NCBI GenBank assembly: GCA_934204655.1
Contig: CAKPZJ010000009.1
Location: forward strand, 29,533 to 93,532
Origin: an uncultured Prevotella sp.
GTDB lineage: Bacteria > Bacteroidota > Bacteroidia > Bacteroidales > Bacteroidaceae
Direction: 5' to 3'
Length of the DNA: 64,000 nucleotides
In this document: in pieces, positions 25,154 through 33,924 of the stretch
Position numbering within the stretch: position 1 is the stretch's first letter
Layout: every line of letters begins with the position of its first letter
Translations under genes and position numbers: made by a program
Notes under the pieces: generated by a model
The model's database searches: none
The model's input: only the letters and a program-made list of their open reading frames with translations
Told to the model about the DNA's origin: nothing

Positions 25154-25265
25154 GGCATACTCACAGGGACGCGAGAGGCTCTCGCGCTGTCTATCTGTAC
25201 CCAGAACTACCACAGCTAGCCCTGCTACACCTTATTAATATATACGCGCGCGCGAGGAGTATGCC
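25154..25265. repeat. Inverted repeat enclosing a palindrome and an alternating TA/CG tract
   Basis: GGCATACTC (25154-25162) is the exact inverse of GAGTATGCC (25257-25265). Inside are the perfect palindrome GCGAGAGGCTCTCGC (25171-25185) and the alternating purine/pyrimidine tract ATATATACGCGCGCGCG (25238-25254). A nearly identical tract with the same lead-in (ACCTTATTA) occurs at 39889-39906. No gene is seen in 25071-25531. Confidence 0.7.
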
Positions 25266-25357
25266 ACCAGTTCCTATATGGTACCCTATAGTCACCCCAT
25301 GGGAGCTTCGGGTGTTGCCTATTGGGACATCCACGCAACGCCTGAAGTGTCGTTGGC

Positions 25358-25445
25358 GATGAAAAAACCGACCTTTAGCTTTCTAAAGATGGCTCCCAAC
25401 TCGCTAATGACGGCTCCCACGATTGAGAAGGTCAGTCGCCACGAT
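25358..25445 (-). repeat. Dispersed intergenic repeat, copy C (inverted)
   Basis: On the minus strand it reads GTGGGAGCCGTCATTAGCGA, then TTGGGAGCCATCTTTAGA and GCTAAAGGTCGG. The hairpin CTTTAG-CTTT-CTAAAG is at 25373-25388 on the plus strand. Confidence 0.85.
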
Positions 25446-25518
25446 TTCAAAAACGGTAGACGGAATTGCAGCAAGAAGATTGTTGGGGCGAGAAAGGGGC
25501 TATGTTGTTTTTATTTAG

Positions 25519-25526
25519 TAACTTTG
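25519..25526 (+). promoter_or_regulatory. YitT gene promoter, -7 element TAACTTTG
   Basis: Perfect TAnnTTTG, 95 bases before the ATG; start expected near 25530, giving a ~90-base leader. Confidence 0.65.
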
Positions 25527-25530
25527 CACA

Positions 25531-25621
25531 CATGGGACGAGGCTCCGTGGCTGCTGGCGGCCACAAGCCACTACCCCATGGCTACAGACATTACTCACCA
25601 AACTATTAACAGCATACGAAT
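25531..25621 (+). promoter_or_regulatory. Structured leader of the YitT gene with a 25-codon upstream ORF
   Basis: The outer stem CATGGG (25531-25536) / CCCATG (25575-25580) encloses GTGGC / GCCAC. An ATG at 25532 opens a 25-codon ORF (MGRGSVAAGGHKPLPHGYRH and five more codons) that ends at 25609, 12 bases before the YitT start. No terminator-like T run, so no classical attenuator. Function unknown. Confidence 0.35.
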
Positions 25622-26515
25622 ATGAACTTTTCGACTACGCTCAATCCCCATCAGACCAACAAGTCACGGCAAATTAGGGATTTACTGTTCATCACCTTTG
25701 GTATATCGCTTTACGCCGTAGGTTTCACGGCCTTTGTGCTGCCCGAGCACGTGGTCATGGGCGGCGTGTCAGGTATCTCGGCCCTGCTCTTCTATGCCAT
25801 CAAGGTGCCACCAGCCATCTCCATCTGGGTGCTCAACTTCATCCTGCTCATCATAGCCTTTCGCGCGCTGAACAAGCAGTTTACCATACGTACCATCGTG
25901 GGCGTAACCATCATGTCGGTACTCATAGGTACCATGCAGCCTTTCTTCGAGGCTCACCCCGTCATCACCATAGGCGAGGACAAGTTCATGCACGTGCTCA
26001 TAGGGGGCATGCTCAGCGGCGCAGGGCTCGGGCTGGTGTTCAGCCATAACGGCTCGACCGGCGGAACCGACATTATCGTGGTATGGCTTAACAAGCACTT
26101 CAGGCTGAGCTTCGGCCGCGCCATGCAGTTTGTCGATATTACCATCATCAGCTCTTCGTACCTGCTGTTTCATAGCACGGAGATTATCATTTACGGCATA
26201 GCCTTCACGCTGATAGCCAGTATTACCTGCGACTACGTCATTAACGGTACCAGGCAGACCGTGCAGTTTCTCATCATATCCAAGCACTACCAGAAGATAG
26301 CCGATACCATCAACCACGACGTGAACCGCGGCGTAACGCTTATCCAGGGCACCGGATGGTACTCCAAGCAAGACGTGCAGATACTGGTGGTGCTGGCGCG
26401 AAAGTACGAGTCGCAAGACGTGTTCAACTATATCAAGGAGATAGACCCCGATGCGCTCATATCGCAGACCTTTTGCCACGGCGTGTTTGGCGAGGGGTTT
26501 GACAAGATTAAGTGA
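25622..26515 (+). CDS. YitT family membrane protein (DUF2179)
   Basis: A 297-residue inner-membrane protein with five or six predicted helices in the first ~210 residues and a cytoplasmic DUF2179 domain at the C-terminus. Family marks: ISLYAVGFTAFVLPEHVVMG, GGVSGISALLFY, GLGLVFSHNGSTGGTDIIV and the C-terminal GTGWYSKQDVQILVVLARK. The transport function is not established for this family. It has its own promoter and an unusually structured leader. Confidence 0.9.
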   Translation: MNFSTTLNPHQTNKSRQIRDLLFITFGISLYAVGFTAFVLPEHVVMGGVSGISALLFYAIKVPPAISIWVLNFILLIIAFRALNKQFTIRTIVGVTIMSVLIGTMQPFFEAHPVITIGEDKFMHVLIGGMLSGAGLGLVFSHNGSTGGTDIIVVWLNKHFRLSFGRAMQFVDITIISSSYLLFHSTEIIIYGIAFTLIASITCDYVINGTRQTVQFLIISKHYQKIADTINHDVNRGVTLIQGTGWYSKQDVQILVVLARKYESQDVFNYIKEIDPDALISQTFCHGVFGEGFDKIK

Positions 26516-26541
26516 TACGCCGCCCGGGGCTACAAACAACA

Positions 26542-26580
26542 GACTCCGCCCAGCCTGCCAGAGGCAAGTTGAGCGGAGTC
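26542..26580. terminator. Hairpin between YitT and J-protein genes (convergent)
   Basis: 8-bp stem GACTCCGC / GCGGAGTC with a 23-base loop, 26 bases after the YitT stop. No T run, so its activity is uncertain. Confidence 0.5.
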
Positions 26581-26614
26581 AGTGTGTATAGTAGCAGCCC
26601 GGGCTGATGCGGGG

Positions 26615-27286
26615 TTAGCCTTGCTGCATCTGCCGGAGCAGGTCTTTCTGCCGGTCGCTGAGGTGGGTAGGCAGCTGCACGTCGTAAGTGATGATAAGGT
26701 CGCTGCGCTGACCGTTGCCCAGGTCGTGGCCCTTGCCACGCAGTCTTACCTTGGTACCATTCTGCGTCTCGGGTTTTACCTTGAGCTTGATGCGCGAGCC
26801 ATCGCCCAGCTGTATCATCACCTCGCCGCCCAGCAGAGCCGTGTACATGTCTATGCCCACGCGGGCCTCCATGTCGGGCACCGGGCGCTGCCGCTGCGCG
26901 GTACGCCGTGTGCCGTGCATACCACCGCCAAAGAGATCCTGGAAGAAGCTGGAGAACCCACCGCCACCCGAGAAGCCGCTGAAGTCGAACCCCTCGAAAG
27001 GCGAGCCGCCGCCCTGGCCGCCCCAGCTGCCCTGGGCCTGTGCTCCGCCAAAATTGCCAGCCTCCTGCCAGTGCTCGCCGTACTGATCGTACTTCTGGCG
27101 CTTCTCGGGGTCGCTGATAACCTGGTAAGCCTCGTTCAGGGCTTGAAACTTAGCCTTGGCCTTGGGGTCATTAGGATGCAGGTCAGGGTGAAACTGCTTA
27201 ACACGCTTACGGTAAGCAGCCTGAACCTCGCTCTGCGGTATATTCTTGTCTACTCCTAAAATCTTATAGTAATCTATAAATGCCAT
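26615..27286 (-). CDS. Short J-domain co-chaperone (CbpA/DnaJ-like)
   Basis: A 223-residue J-protein. The J domain is residues ~5-66 with the HPD motif in VKQFHPDLHPNDPKAK, so it should stimulate DnaK ATPase. A Gly/Phe-rich linker (GFDFSGFSGGGGFSSF) follows, then one substrate-binding beta domain (ARVGIDMYTALLGGEV, VKPETQNGTKVRLRGKG). It lacks the Cys-rich zinc domain of DnaJ and most of the second C-terminal domain of CbpA (~300 residues). No cbpM neighbour is present. The SD GGAGG lies 12 bases before the ATG, unusually clear for this genome. Confidence 0.85.
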   Translation of the reverse strand: MAFIDYYKILGVDKNIPQSEVQAAYRKRVKQFHPDLHPNDPKAKAKFQALNEAYQVISDPEKRQKYDQYGEHWQEAGNFGGAQAQGSWGGQGGGSPFEGFDFSGFSGGGGFSSFFQDLFGGGMHGTRRTAQRQRPVPDMEARVGIDMYTALLGGEVMIQLGDGSRIKLKVKPETQNGTKVRLRGKGHDLGNGQRSDLIITYDVQLPTHLSDRQKDLLRQMQQG

Positions 27287-27356
27287 ATCTGTTATTCCTC
27301 CTATTTCTTTTTACAAACTTTCCTACAAAAACCGTGCCTTACTCGTGATTATTTTG

Positions 27357-27364
27357 TACTTTTG
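27357..27364 (+). promoter_or_regulatory. 5'-nucleotidase operon promoter, -7 element TACTTTTG
   Basis: TAnnTTTG 26 bases before the ATG at 27391. Confidence 0.65.
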
Positions 27365-27390
27365 TACAGAAATAGACAATTCCTGATTTT

Positions 27391-29139
27391 ATGAAGCAAA
27401 TCATCGCGGCAATAGTCTTGTCGCTGGGTTTCGGATTGACAGCGATGGGACAGACTAAGACAGTTACTCTGAAGATAGTTGAAACAAGTGACGTACACGG
27501 AAGTTTCTTTCCCTACGACTTCATCAGCCGCAAACCTGTGGCCGGCTCCATGGCCCGCGTAAGCAGTTACGTACGGCAGCTGCGGAGCGAGTATGGCGAC
27601 CACGTCATACTGGTAGACAACGGCGATATACTGCAGGGACAGCCCACCTCTTATTATTATAACTACATAGTGCCTCAGGAGGAGAACATAGCAGCCTCGG
27701 TCATCAACTACATGGGCTACGATGCCCAGACTATGGGCAACCACGATGTGGAGACGGGCCATGCGGTGTACGATAAGTGGATACGCGAGGTGAAATGTCC
27801 CATGCTGGGTGCCAATATCATAGACACTAAGAGCGGCAAGCCTTACCTGAAGCCCTACACCATCGTCAGTCGCGGCGGGGTGCGCGTGGCCATCTTAGGC
27901 ATGATAACCCCGGCCATCCCCAACTGGCTGCCCCACAACATCTGGAGCGGTCTGACGTTTACCGAGATGGTCTCTACCGCCCGCAAGTGGATGGCCTACA
28001 TCCGCAAGCATGAGAAGCCCGACGTGGTGATAGGCTTGTTTCACAGCGGACGCGATGGGGGCATCAAGACAGCCACCTACGAGGAAGACGCATCCATCCG
28101 CGTGGCCCGCGAAGTACCTGGCTTCGATGCCGTGTTCTTCGGCCACGACCACACACCTTACTCGGGCGTGGTGACTAACAGCGAGGGGCGCGCCGTGGTA
28201 TGCCTGGACCCGGCCAATGCGGCACGGCGCGTGGCCGAAGCCACCATTACCGTAACCCGGACTAAGGGCCATACCGACGTGGCAGCCACGGGCACCCTGG
28301 TAGATGTGCGCAACCTGGAGGTAGACCCCGACTACATGGCCCACTTCAAGGGCGTGTATGCCCAGGTCGACAGTTTTGTCAGCAAGAAGATTGGCACCTT
28401 CGCTCACGACATCTCCACGCGCGACTGCTACTTCGGTTCGAGCGCCTTCAACGACCTTGTGCTCAACCTGGAGCTACAGATAACAGGGGCCGACATAGCC
28501 TTTAACGCTCCCCTCATGTTCGATGCCAAGATAAACAAGGGCGATGTGTATGTAAGTGACATGTTTAAGCTCTACAAGTACGAGAACCTGCTCTACACCA
28601 TGCGCCTTACAGGCGAGGAGATACGCGGGGCGCTCGAAATGAGCTACGACCTGTGGGTAAACACCATGAAATCGCCCCAAGACCACCTGCTCCTGCTCAA
28701 CGAGTCGACGCAGAACGACCAGCAGCGACTGGGCTTCAAGAATTTCTCGTTCAACTTTGACAGTGCGGCGGGCATCGACTACGAGGTAGACGTAACCAAG
28801 CCCAACGGGCAGAAGGTGCGCATACTGCGCATGACCAACGGGCAGCCCTTCGAGCCCACCCGCTGGTACACGGTGGCCGTTAACAGCTACCGGGGCAACG
28901 GCGGCGGCGAGCTGCTCACACGTGGCGCCGGCATAGACCGCGACAGCTTAGAGAGCCGCATCGTGTGGCGCAGTGCCAAAGACCAGCGCTACTATCTTAT
29001 GCGCGAGATAGAGAAGCAGGGCGTACTTGACCCTAAGCCCAATAACAACTGGCGCTTTGTCCCTGACAGCTACGTAGTCCCTGCTGCCAAGCGCGACTAC
29101 GACCTCTTATTCCGTAAACGTAATGATGATGAAAAATAA
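27391..29139 (+). CDS. Secreted 5'-nucleotidase / 2',3'-cyclic phosphodiesterase-type metallophosphatase
   Basis: A 582-residue periplasmic enzyme of the UshA/CpdB type that hydrolyses nucleotides for salvage. Signal peptide MKQIIAAIVLSLGFGLTAMGQ. Dimetal motifs: TSDVHGSFF (Asp34, His36), LVDNGDILQG (Asp79), GNHDVE (Asn117, His118) and FFGHDHTP, followed by a C-terminal 5'-nucleotidase domain from about residue 330. It overlaps nudC by 17 bases and is followed by xpt, so the three form a nucleotide/NAD salvage cluster. Exact substrate is not readable. Confidence 0.9.
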   Translation: MKQIIAAIVLSLGFGLTAMGQTKTVTLKIVETSDVHGSFFPYDFISRKPVAGSMARVSSYVRQLRSEYGDHVILVDNGDILQGQPTSYYYNYIVPQEENIAASVINYMGYDAQTMGNHDVETGHAVYDKWIREVKCPMLGANIIDTKSGKPYLKPYTIVSRGGVRVAILGMITPAIPNWLPHNIWSGLTFTEMVSTARKWMAYIRKHEKPDVVIGLFHSGRDGGIKTATYEEDASIRVAREVPGFDAVFFGHDHTPYSGVVTNSEGRAVVCLDPANAARRVAEATITVTRTKGHTDVAATGTLVDVRNLEVDPDYMAHFKGVYAQVDSFVSKKIGTFAHDISTRDCYFGSSAFNDLVLNLELQITGADIAFNAPLMFDAKINKGDVYVSDMFKLYKYENLLYTMRLTGEEIRGALEMSYDLWVNTMKSPQDHLLLLNESTQNDQQRLGFKNFSFNFDSAAGIDYEVDVTKPNGQKVRILRMTNGQPFEPTRWYTVAVNSYRGNGGGELLTRGAGIDRDSLESRIVWRSAKDQRYYLMREIEKQGVLDPKPNNNWRFVPDSYVVPAAKRDYDLLFRKRNDDEK

Positions 29140-29926
29140 GTATTGGTTCATATTCTATAACGACAGCCTGATGCTGGAGCGCCACCCCGATGGTACTTAC
29201 GGCATACCCCTGGCCGCCGAGAGCCCTGTACAGATGCAGGAGTGGACCCACGTGCTCAACATCGCCCCCTTTGACGATGGTGCCGAGGTCAAGGCTTACT
29301 ACATAGACCAGTCCATCGCCGATGCCGACGGACGCTACGAGATGTGCGGCCTGCGCAAGTCGTACTACAAGCTGCCGATGGAGTTCTACCTCAAAGCCGG
29401 CAAGTGCCACGAGCTGCTCTACTGGGACAAAAACACCCGCTACTGTGGCTGCTGCGGTTCGCCCATGGTCATGCACACCGACATCTCTAAGCGCTGCACT
29501 CAGTGTGGCAAAGAAGTGTGGCCCCAGTTGGCCACTGCCATCATCGTACTGATACACCGGGGCGACGAGGTGCTGCTGGTACACGCCAAAAACTTCAAGA
29601 TCGATTTCTACGGACTGGTGGCTGGCTTTGTCGAGACCGGCGAGACGCTGGAGGAGGCCGTCTACCGCGAGGTGATGGAGGAGACCGGGCTGCGCATACG
29701 CAACCTCAGCTACTGGGCTTCGCAGCCCTGGCCCTACCCCTGCGGCCTTATGGTGGGTTTCTATGCTGAGTACGAGTCGGGCGAGCTCAAACTCCAGTTC
29801 TCTGAGCTCAGCAAGGGGGCCTGGTTCCGCTACGACCAGTTGCCCACTATCCCCGAGAGACTCTCCCTGGCCCGCCAGCTCATAGACAACTGGTTAAAAA
29901 CCAAGCCGCACACCACAGGGCGCTAA
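29123..29926 (+). CDS. nudC: NAD+ diphosphatase / RNA deNADding Nudix hydrolase
   Basis: A 267-residue Nudix enzyme that splits NAD(H) into NMN(H) and AMP and can remove NAD caps from RNA. Zinc ribbon: Cys108/Cys111 and Cys125/Cys128. Nudix box at ~168-190 ([17 protein letters not shown] begins it). The NudC hallmark [11 protein letters not shown] is at 200-210. Three consecutive ATGs (29123, 29126, 29129) start the frame inside the nucleotidase gene's end; any could be used. Confidence 0.95.
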   Translation: MMMKNKYWFIFYNDSLMLERHPDGTYGIPLAAESPVQMQEWTHVLNIAPFDDGAEVKAYYIDQSIADADGRYEMCGLRKSYYKLPMEFYLKAGKCHELLYWDKNTRYCGCCGSPMVMHTDISKRCTQCGKEVWPQLATAIIVLIHRGDEVLLVHAKNFKIDFYGLVAGFVETGETLEEAVYREVMEETGLRIRNLSYWASQPWPYPCGLMVGFYAEYESGELKLQFSELSKGAWFRYDQLPTIPERLSLARQLIDNWLKTKPHTTGR

Positions 29927-29985
29927 CCCTGACCACCTATAGTCAAACCCGAGACCACACGGCCTCTGTATATAAACCACACACA

Positions 29986-30555
29986 ATGAAGGCTCTAATA
30001 GACAGAATTAAGAAAGACGGGAAGTGTTTTCCAGGAGGTATCTTGAAAGTAGACAAGTTTATCAACCATCAGATGGACCCTAACTTGATGAAGCAGATAG
30101 CGGTCGAGCTGATTAGGCGGTACGCCTCGACAGAGATAAACAAGATCATTACCATCGAGGCGTCGGGCATAGCGCCAGCCATTATGATGGGCTTTCTCCT
30201 CGACCTGCCCGTGGTGTTTGCCAAGAAGAAGAAACCAGCCACCATGGAGGGCTTGCTGTCAACCACGGTATTCTCGTTCACCAAGAAGCGCGAGTACAAT
30301 GTCATTATCTCTGACGAGTACCTTACCCCCAAGGACAAGGTGCTGTTCATCGATGACTTCCTGGCCAACGGCAACGCTGCTAAGGGCATTATCGACCTGT
30401 GCCAGCAGGCTGGCTGCGAACTCGTGGGTATGGGCTTTATCATTGAGAAAGCCTTCCAGCACGGGCGCGATGTTATCGAGGCTGCCGGCATACGCTGCGA
30501 GAGTCTCGCCATCATCGAGTCGCTCGACAACTGCGAGATTAAGATACGCGAGTAA
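29986..30555 (+). CDS. xpt: Xanthine phosphoribosyltransferase
   Basis: Xpt converts xanthine and PRPP to XMP in purine salvage. The 189-residue protein opens [20 protein letters not shown] and continues [11 protein letters not shown]; the PRPP loop is [16 protein letters not shown], with an acidic pair followed by a Leu-Ala-Asn-Gly turn typical of Xpt. The 59-base gap after nudC has no promoter match, so co-transcription with the nucleotidase and nudC is likely. No purine riboswitch is present. Confidence 0.93.
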   Translation: MKALIDRIKKDGKCFPGGILKVDKFINHQMDPNLMKQIAVELIRRYASTEINKIITIEASGIAPAIMMGFLLDLPVVFAKKKKPATMEGLLSTTVFSFTKKREYNVIISDEYLTPKDKVLFIDDFLANGNAAKGIIDLCQQAGCELVGMGFIIEKAFQHGRDVIEAAGIRCESLAIIESLDNCEIKIRE

Positions 30556-30575
30556 GCGACTCACGGTTCCCCTAC

Positions 30576-30627
30576 ATACAGCAATGGCTCTGCTGTCAAC
30601 CACGTTGATGCAGAGCCATTGCTGTAT
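30576..30627. terminator. Strong bidirectional terminator between xpt and the leu operon
   Basis: Perfect 18-bp stem (30576-30593 with 30610-30627; core ACAGCAATGGCTCTGC) and a 16-base loop, two bases before the TPR stop. It lies between convergent genes. Confidence 0.85.
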
Positions 30628-30628
30628 A

Positions 30629-31336
30629 TCACTTAATACGTTGATAGAGGTCGGATAGCGAGCTACGGGGCACTCCGCGCCTTACCAGCAGGTCCAGTTC
30701 CTCACGTGCCGACTTGAACCGCCGGAGCAGGATGTACAGCTCTATCCGGTTAAGCCGGTAGTCCATGTTGCCGTCATCACGGCGGATAGCCTCGCTGTAG
30801 TCGTAGGCCGCCAGCTCGTACATCTTGCGTTCTTTCTCCATACCCCCACGGGCCGCGTAAGCTATGGCGCTGTCAGGGTACTGGCTGATAAGCCGGTTTA
30901 TCTGGTCGAGAGCCTGCGTGTAGCGGTTATCCTTCTGGTTGAGGAGTGCCAGGCCAAGCTGGGCCTCGAAGTTTCCGGGGATAATGGTCAACAGGTTCTC
31001 GTAGTCCAGCCTCGCGAAGCTGTAGCGGCTCATCCTCTCGTTGACGTAAGCCCTGTAGTAGAGTCCCGCCACATTCTTGGGCGACAGGGCGAGTACCTTG
31101 TCGTACGTATCCTTGGCATAGCTCCACTCGCCGAGCTCTACGTTCCACGCCGCCTTTTTCAGCAGCAGGTCCACGGAGTCTGGGTGAAAGGCCAAGTCCT
31201 GCATGGCAGCTTTCAGGCTGTCGCGCAGCGCGTTGCCCTTCTGCGCCACGGCCGGGGCGCTGGCCAGCAGCACCAGGGCCACCATCAGCACTCTTCGCGC
31301 AGCCCTTACGCCTGCTTGATATAGTTGACTATCCAT
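30629..31336 (-). CDS. Secreted TPR protein at the end of the leu operon
   Basis: A 235-residue protein with an N-terminal signal or anchor ([18 protein letters not shown]) and about four TPR units, for example [40 protein letters not shown] and [20 protein letters not shown]. Its start lies 31 bases inside leuB, so it is translated from the leu transcript. TPRs mediate protein contacts; no enzyme domain is seen. Why an envelope TPR protein is coupled to leucine synthesis is unexplained. An internal ATG at 31285 is a weaker start because it would remove the basic n-region. Confidence 0.75.
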   Translation of the reverse strand: MDSQLYQAGVRAARRVLMVALVLLASAPAVAQKGNALRDSLKAAMQDLAFHPDSVDLLLKKAAWNVELGEWSYAKDTYDKVLALSPKNVAGLYYRAYVNERMSRYSFARLDYENLLTIIPGNFEAQLGLALLNQKDNRYTQALDQINRLISQYPDSAIAYAARGGMEKERKMYELAAYDYSEAIRRDDGNMDYRLNRIELYILLRRFKSAREELDLLVRRGVPRSSLSDLYQRIK

Positions 31337-32364
31337 TCACCGACTTCCTTAGTACCATATTGGCCGCCCTCAACCTGTATCTCGGGCGTACGTATATTGG
31401 CCTCCAGGCTTGCATTAACCGCCTGGCGGATAAGGGCACCCTCGTCCTTGAGGTCAAAGTACTCGAGCAGCATTGCTACAGACAGTATCTGAGCGATGGG
31501 GTTGGCCAGGTTCTGGCCCGCAGCCTGCGGCCAGCTACCATGGACGGGCTCGAAGACAGGAGTATGCTCGCCGGTAGAAGCAGAGGGCAACAGGCCCATT
31601 GAACCGCTGATGCAGCTGCCCTCATCGGTAAGTATATCACCAAAGGTATTTTCGGTAACCATGACATCAAAGAAGCGGGGGTCTGCTATCATGCGCATGG
31701 CGGCATTATCTACAAACATGTAATCGACCGTTACATCCGGATACTGTGGCTCCATCTCCTTGGCTATCTGTCGCCAGAGACGCGAAGAAGCCAGTACGTT
31801 GGCCTTGTCGACCACTGTGAGATGGTGGTGACGCTTGCGGGCATATTCGAAGCCCACTTTGAGGATGCGCTCTATCTCTGGACGGGTATAGATATTGGTA
31901 TCGTAAGCCTTGTCGTTGTCCTGGTACTTCTCGCCGAAGTACATACCGCCGGTAAGCTCACGGATACATACGAAGTCGGCCCCTTTAATCAACTCCTCTT
32001 TGAGAGGAGACTTGTGGAGCAGGCAACTGAAAGTCTGCACGGGACGGATATTGGCATAGAGACCCAACTTCTTGCGCATGGCCAGCAGTCCCTGCTCAGG
32101 GCGAACCTTGGCCGTGGGGTCATTGTCGTACTTGGGGTCGCCCACGGCGGCAAAGAGCACAGCATCGGCATCCATACACGTCTTAAAGGTGGCTTCGGGG
32201 AACGGGTCGCCCACAGCGTCGATGGCGTGAGCCCCACACAGCGCCTCATGGTATTCTACCTGATGGCCAAACTTGGCGGCTATGGCATCCATGACCGCTA
32301 CTCCCTGTTTCATGATTTCCGGACCGATTCCATCGCCGGCCAGGACTGCAATATTCATTTTCAT
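31306..32364 (-). CDS. leuB: 3-isopropylmalate dehydrogenase
   Basis: LeuB oxidatively decarboxylates 3-isopropylmalate to 2-oxoisocaproate with NAD. The 352-residue protein opens [38 protein letters not shown], the Arg-rich substrate region [17 protein letters not shown], and [20 protein letters not shown] with the Mg-binding Asp residues match the family. It is fifth in the leu operon, six bases after the citramalate/isopropylmalate synthase-like gene. Confidence 0.95.
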   Translation of the reverse strand: MKMNIAVLAGDGIGPEIMKQGVAVMDAIAAKFGHQVEYHEALCGAHAIDAVGDPFPEATFKTCMDADAVLFAAVGDPKYDNDPTAKVRPEQGLLAMRKKLGLYANIRPVQTFSCLLHKSPLKEELIKGADFVCIRELTGGMYFGEKYQDNDKAYDTNIYTRPEIERILKVGFEYARKRHHHLTVVDKANVLASSRLWRQIAKEMEPQYPDVTVDYMFVDNAAMRMIADPRFFDVMVTENTFGDILTDEGSCISGSMGLLPSASTGEHTPVFEPVHGSWPQAAGQNLANPIAQILSVAMLLEYFDLKDEGALIRQAVNASLEANIRTPEIQVEGGQYGTKEVGEWIVNYIKQA

Positions 32365-32370
32365 ACTACT

Positions 32371-33924
32371 CTATTCTATTATGTTTAACATTTTAATGGT
32401 TGCTTTGATGGCCGCCTCGGTCTGGTCGGCGTCCAGGCCCTTGGTCTTGAAGTCGCGGTCATCGCTATGCCACGTCACCACGGTCTGCACCAGGGCGTCG
32501 GTGCGGCCTCCGGGCGGAATGGTTACCGTATAGTTGGCCAGTATAGGGAACGTCCGGTTCAGTTTTTCACGGTAAATCTTGCGCATAGCCTTGACAAAGG
32601 CATCGTACTGACCATCGCCCGTACTGTCGGCCTCGTATTGCCGACCGTTAATCTCGACCTTGATACTGGCCAAGGGCTTCAGCCCATAGCTGGTGCATAC
32701 CATATAGCTCAGCAACTTGACCTTGTCCTCCGCAACGCTATGCTTCAGCACATCGCTCACTATGTAGGGCAGGTCATCCTGGGTCACCAGCTCTTTCTTG
32801 TCGCCCAACTCAGTGATGCGACGGGTCACTATGCGCGTCTGTTCTGGCGTTAGCTCCAAGCCCAGTTCCTCCAGGTTCTTGGCGATATTCGCCTTACCGC
32901 TGTTCTTCCCCAACGCGTATTCCCGTTTCCGGCCAAAACGCTCCGGGGCAAGCTCATTACAGTACAGGTTGTTCTTATTATCACCGTCGGCGTGTACTCC
33001 GGCCACCTGGGTAAACACGTTTTCACCCACGATAGGCTGGTTAGAGGCGATGGCGATGCCACTATAGCCCTCGACCAGACGGCTCACCTCGTTGAGCTGA
33101 CTCTCATTAATGTGGGTACGGGCGTGGAAATGGTCCTTCAGGATGGCCTGGACACTGGCAAGAGGAGCATTGCCGCAGCGCTCGCCCAGTCCGTTGACCG
33201 TAACGTGCAAGCCACGACAGCCGCAGAGAACCGCAGCCAACGAGTTGGACACAGCCAGGTCGTAGTCGTTGTGGGCATGAAAGTCGAAATGAGCATTAGG
33301 GAAGTGGCGCAGCATCTTGCGCATGTACTCCACGCACTGCAGAGGATTAAGGATGCCCAGGGTATCGGGCAGCATGTAACGGCGGATGGGGGTGTCACTC
33401 AGGCGGCTCATCAGTTGGTAAACGTACTGCGGGCTGTCCTTCATACCGTTGCTCCAGTCCTCTAAGTAGAGATTAACCTGCATGCCACGCCTGTCGGCAT
33501 AGTCTACCACCCGCAGGATGTCATCGACGTGCTCCTGCAGAGGCTTGCCAAGCTGCTGCTCACAATGACGGCGCGAGCCCTTGGCCAACAGGTTGATGAC
33601 CTTGCCGCCACAGTCGCTAATCCAGTCGACCGACTGGCAGCCATCGACAAACCCTAACACCTCTATGTGGTCCAGCAGTCCGCTGCGCTCGGCAAAGTTG
33701 CAAATCATCCTTACCGCGTCGCGCTCACCGTCTGACACCCGGGCCGAGGCCACCTCTACCCTATCTACCCTGACATCCATCAGCAGCTTGCGGGCTATCA
33801 TCAGCTTCTCATGGGGAAGAAACGACACACCGCTGGTCTGCTCGCCATCACGCAGGGTGCTGTCCATAATCTCTATGGCAGGCGCTATGTGTCGGTAGGC
33901 GGTCAGCTGTTCTTTTTCTCCCAT
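32371..33924 (-). CDS. Second alpha-isopropylmalate/citramalate synthase-family enzyme
   Basis: A 517-residue Claisen-condensing enzyme: IEIMDSTLRDGEQTSGVSF (metal Asp and catalytic Arg), FDFHAHNDYDLAVSNSLAA (metal His pair) and HVTVNGLGERCGNAPL, plus a C-terminal LeuA-type regulatory domain. I start at MGEKEQLTAYRH, overlapping leuD's end by 22 bases; the longer frame adds an unlikely 21-residue lead. It differs from the canonical LeuA encoded first in the operon. Substrate could be pyruvate (citramalate synthase, an alternative isoleucine route) or another 2-oxoacid; the sequence alone does not decide. Confidence 0.88.
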   Translation of the reverse strand: MGEKEQLTAYRHIAPAIEIMDSTLRDGEQTSGVSFLPHEKLMIARKLLMDVRVDRVEVASARVSDGERDAVRMICNFAERSGLLDHIEVLGFVDGCQSVDWISDCGGKVINLLAKGSRRHCEQQLGKPLQEHVDDILRVVDYADRRGMQVNLYLEDWSNGMKDSPQYVYQLMSRLSDTPIRRYMLPDTLGILNPLQCVEYMRKMLRHFPNAHFDFHAHNDYDLAVSNSLAAVLCGCRGLHVTVNGLGERCGNAPLASVQAILKDHFHARTHINESQLNEVSRLVEGYSGIAIASNQPIVGENVFTQVAGVHADGDNKNNLYCNELAPERFGRKREYALGKNSGKANIAKNLEELGLELTPEQTRIVTRRITELGDKKELVTQDDLPYIVSDVLKHSVAEDKVKLLSYMVCTSYGLKPLASIKVEINGRQYEADSTGDGQYDAFVKAMRKIYREKLNRTFPILANYTVTIPPGGRTDALVQTVVTWHSDDRDFKTKGLDADQTEAAIKATIKMLNIIE

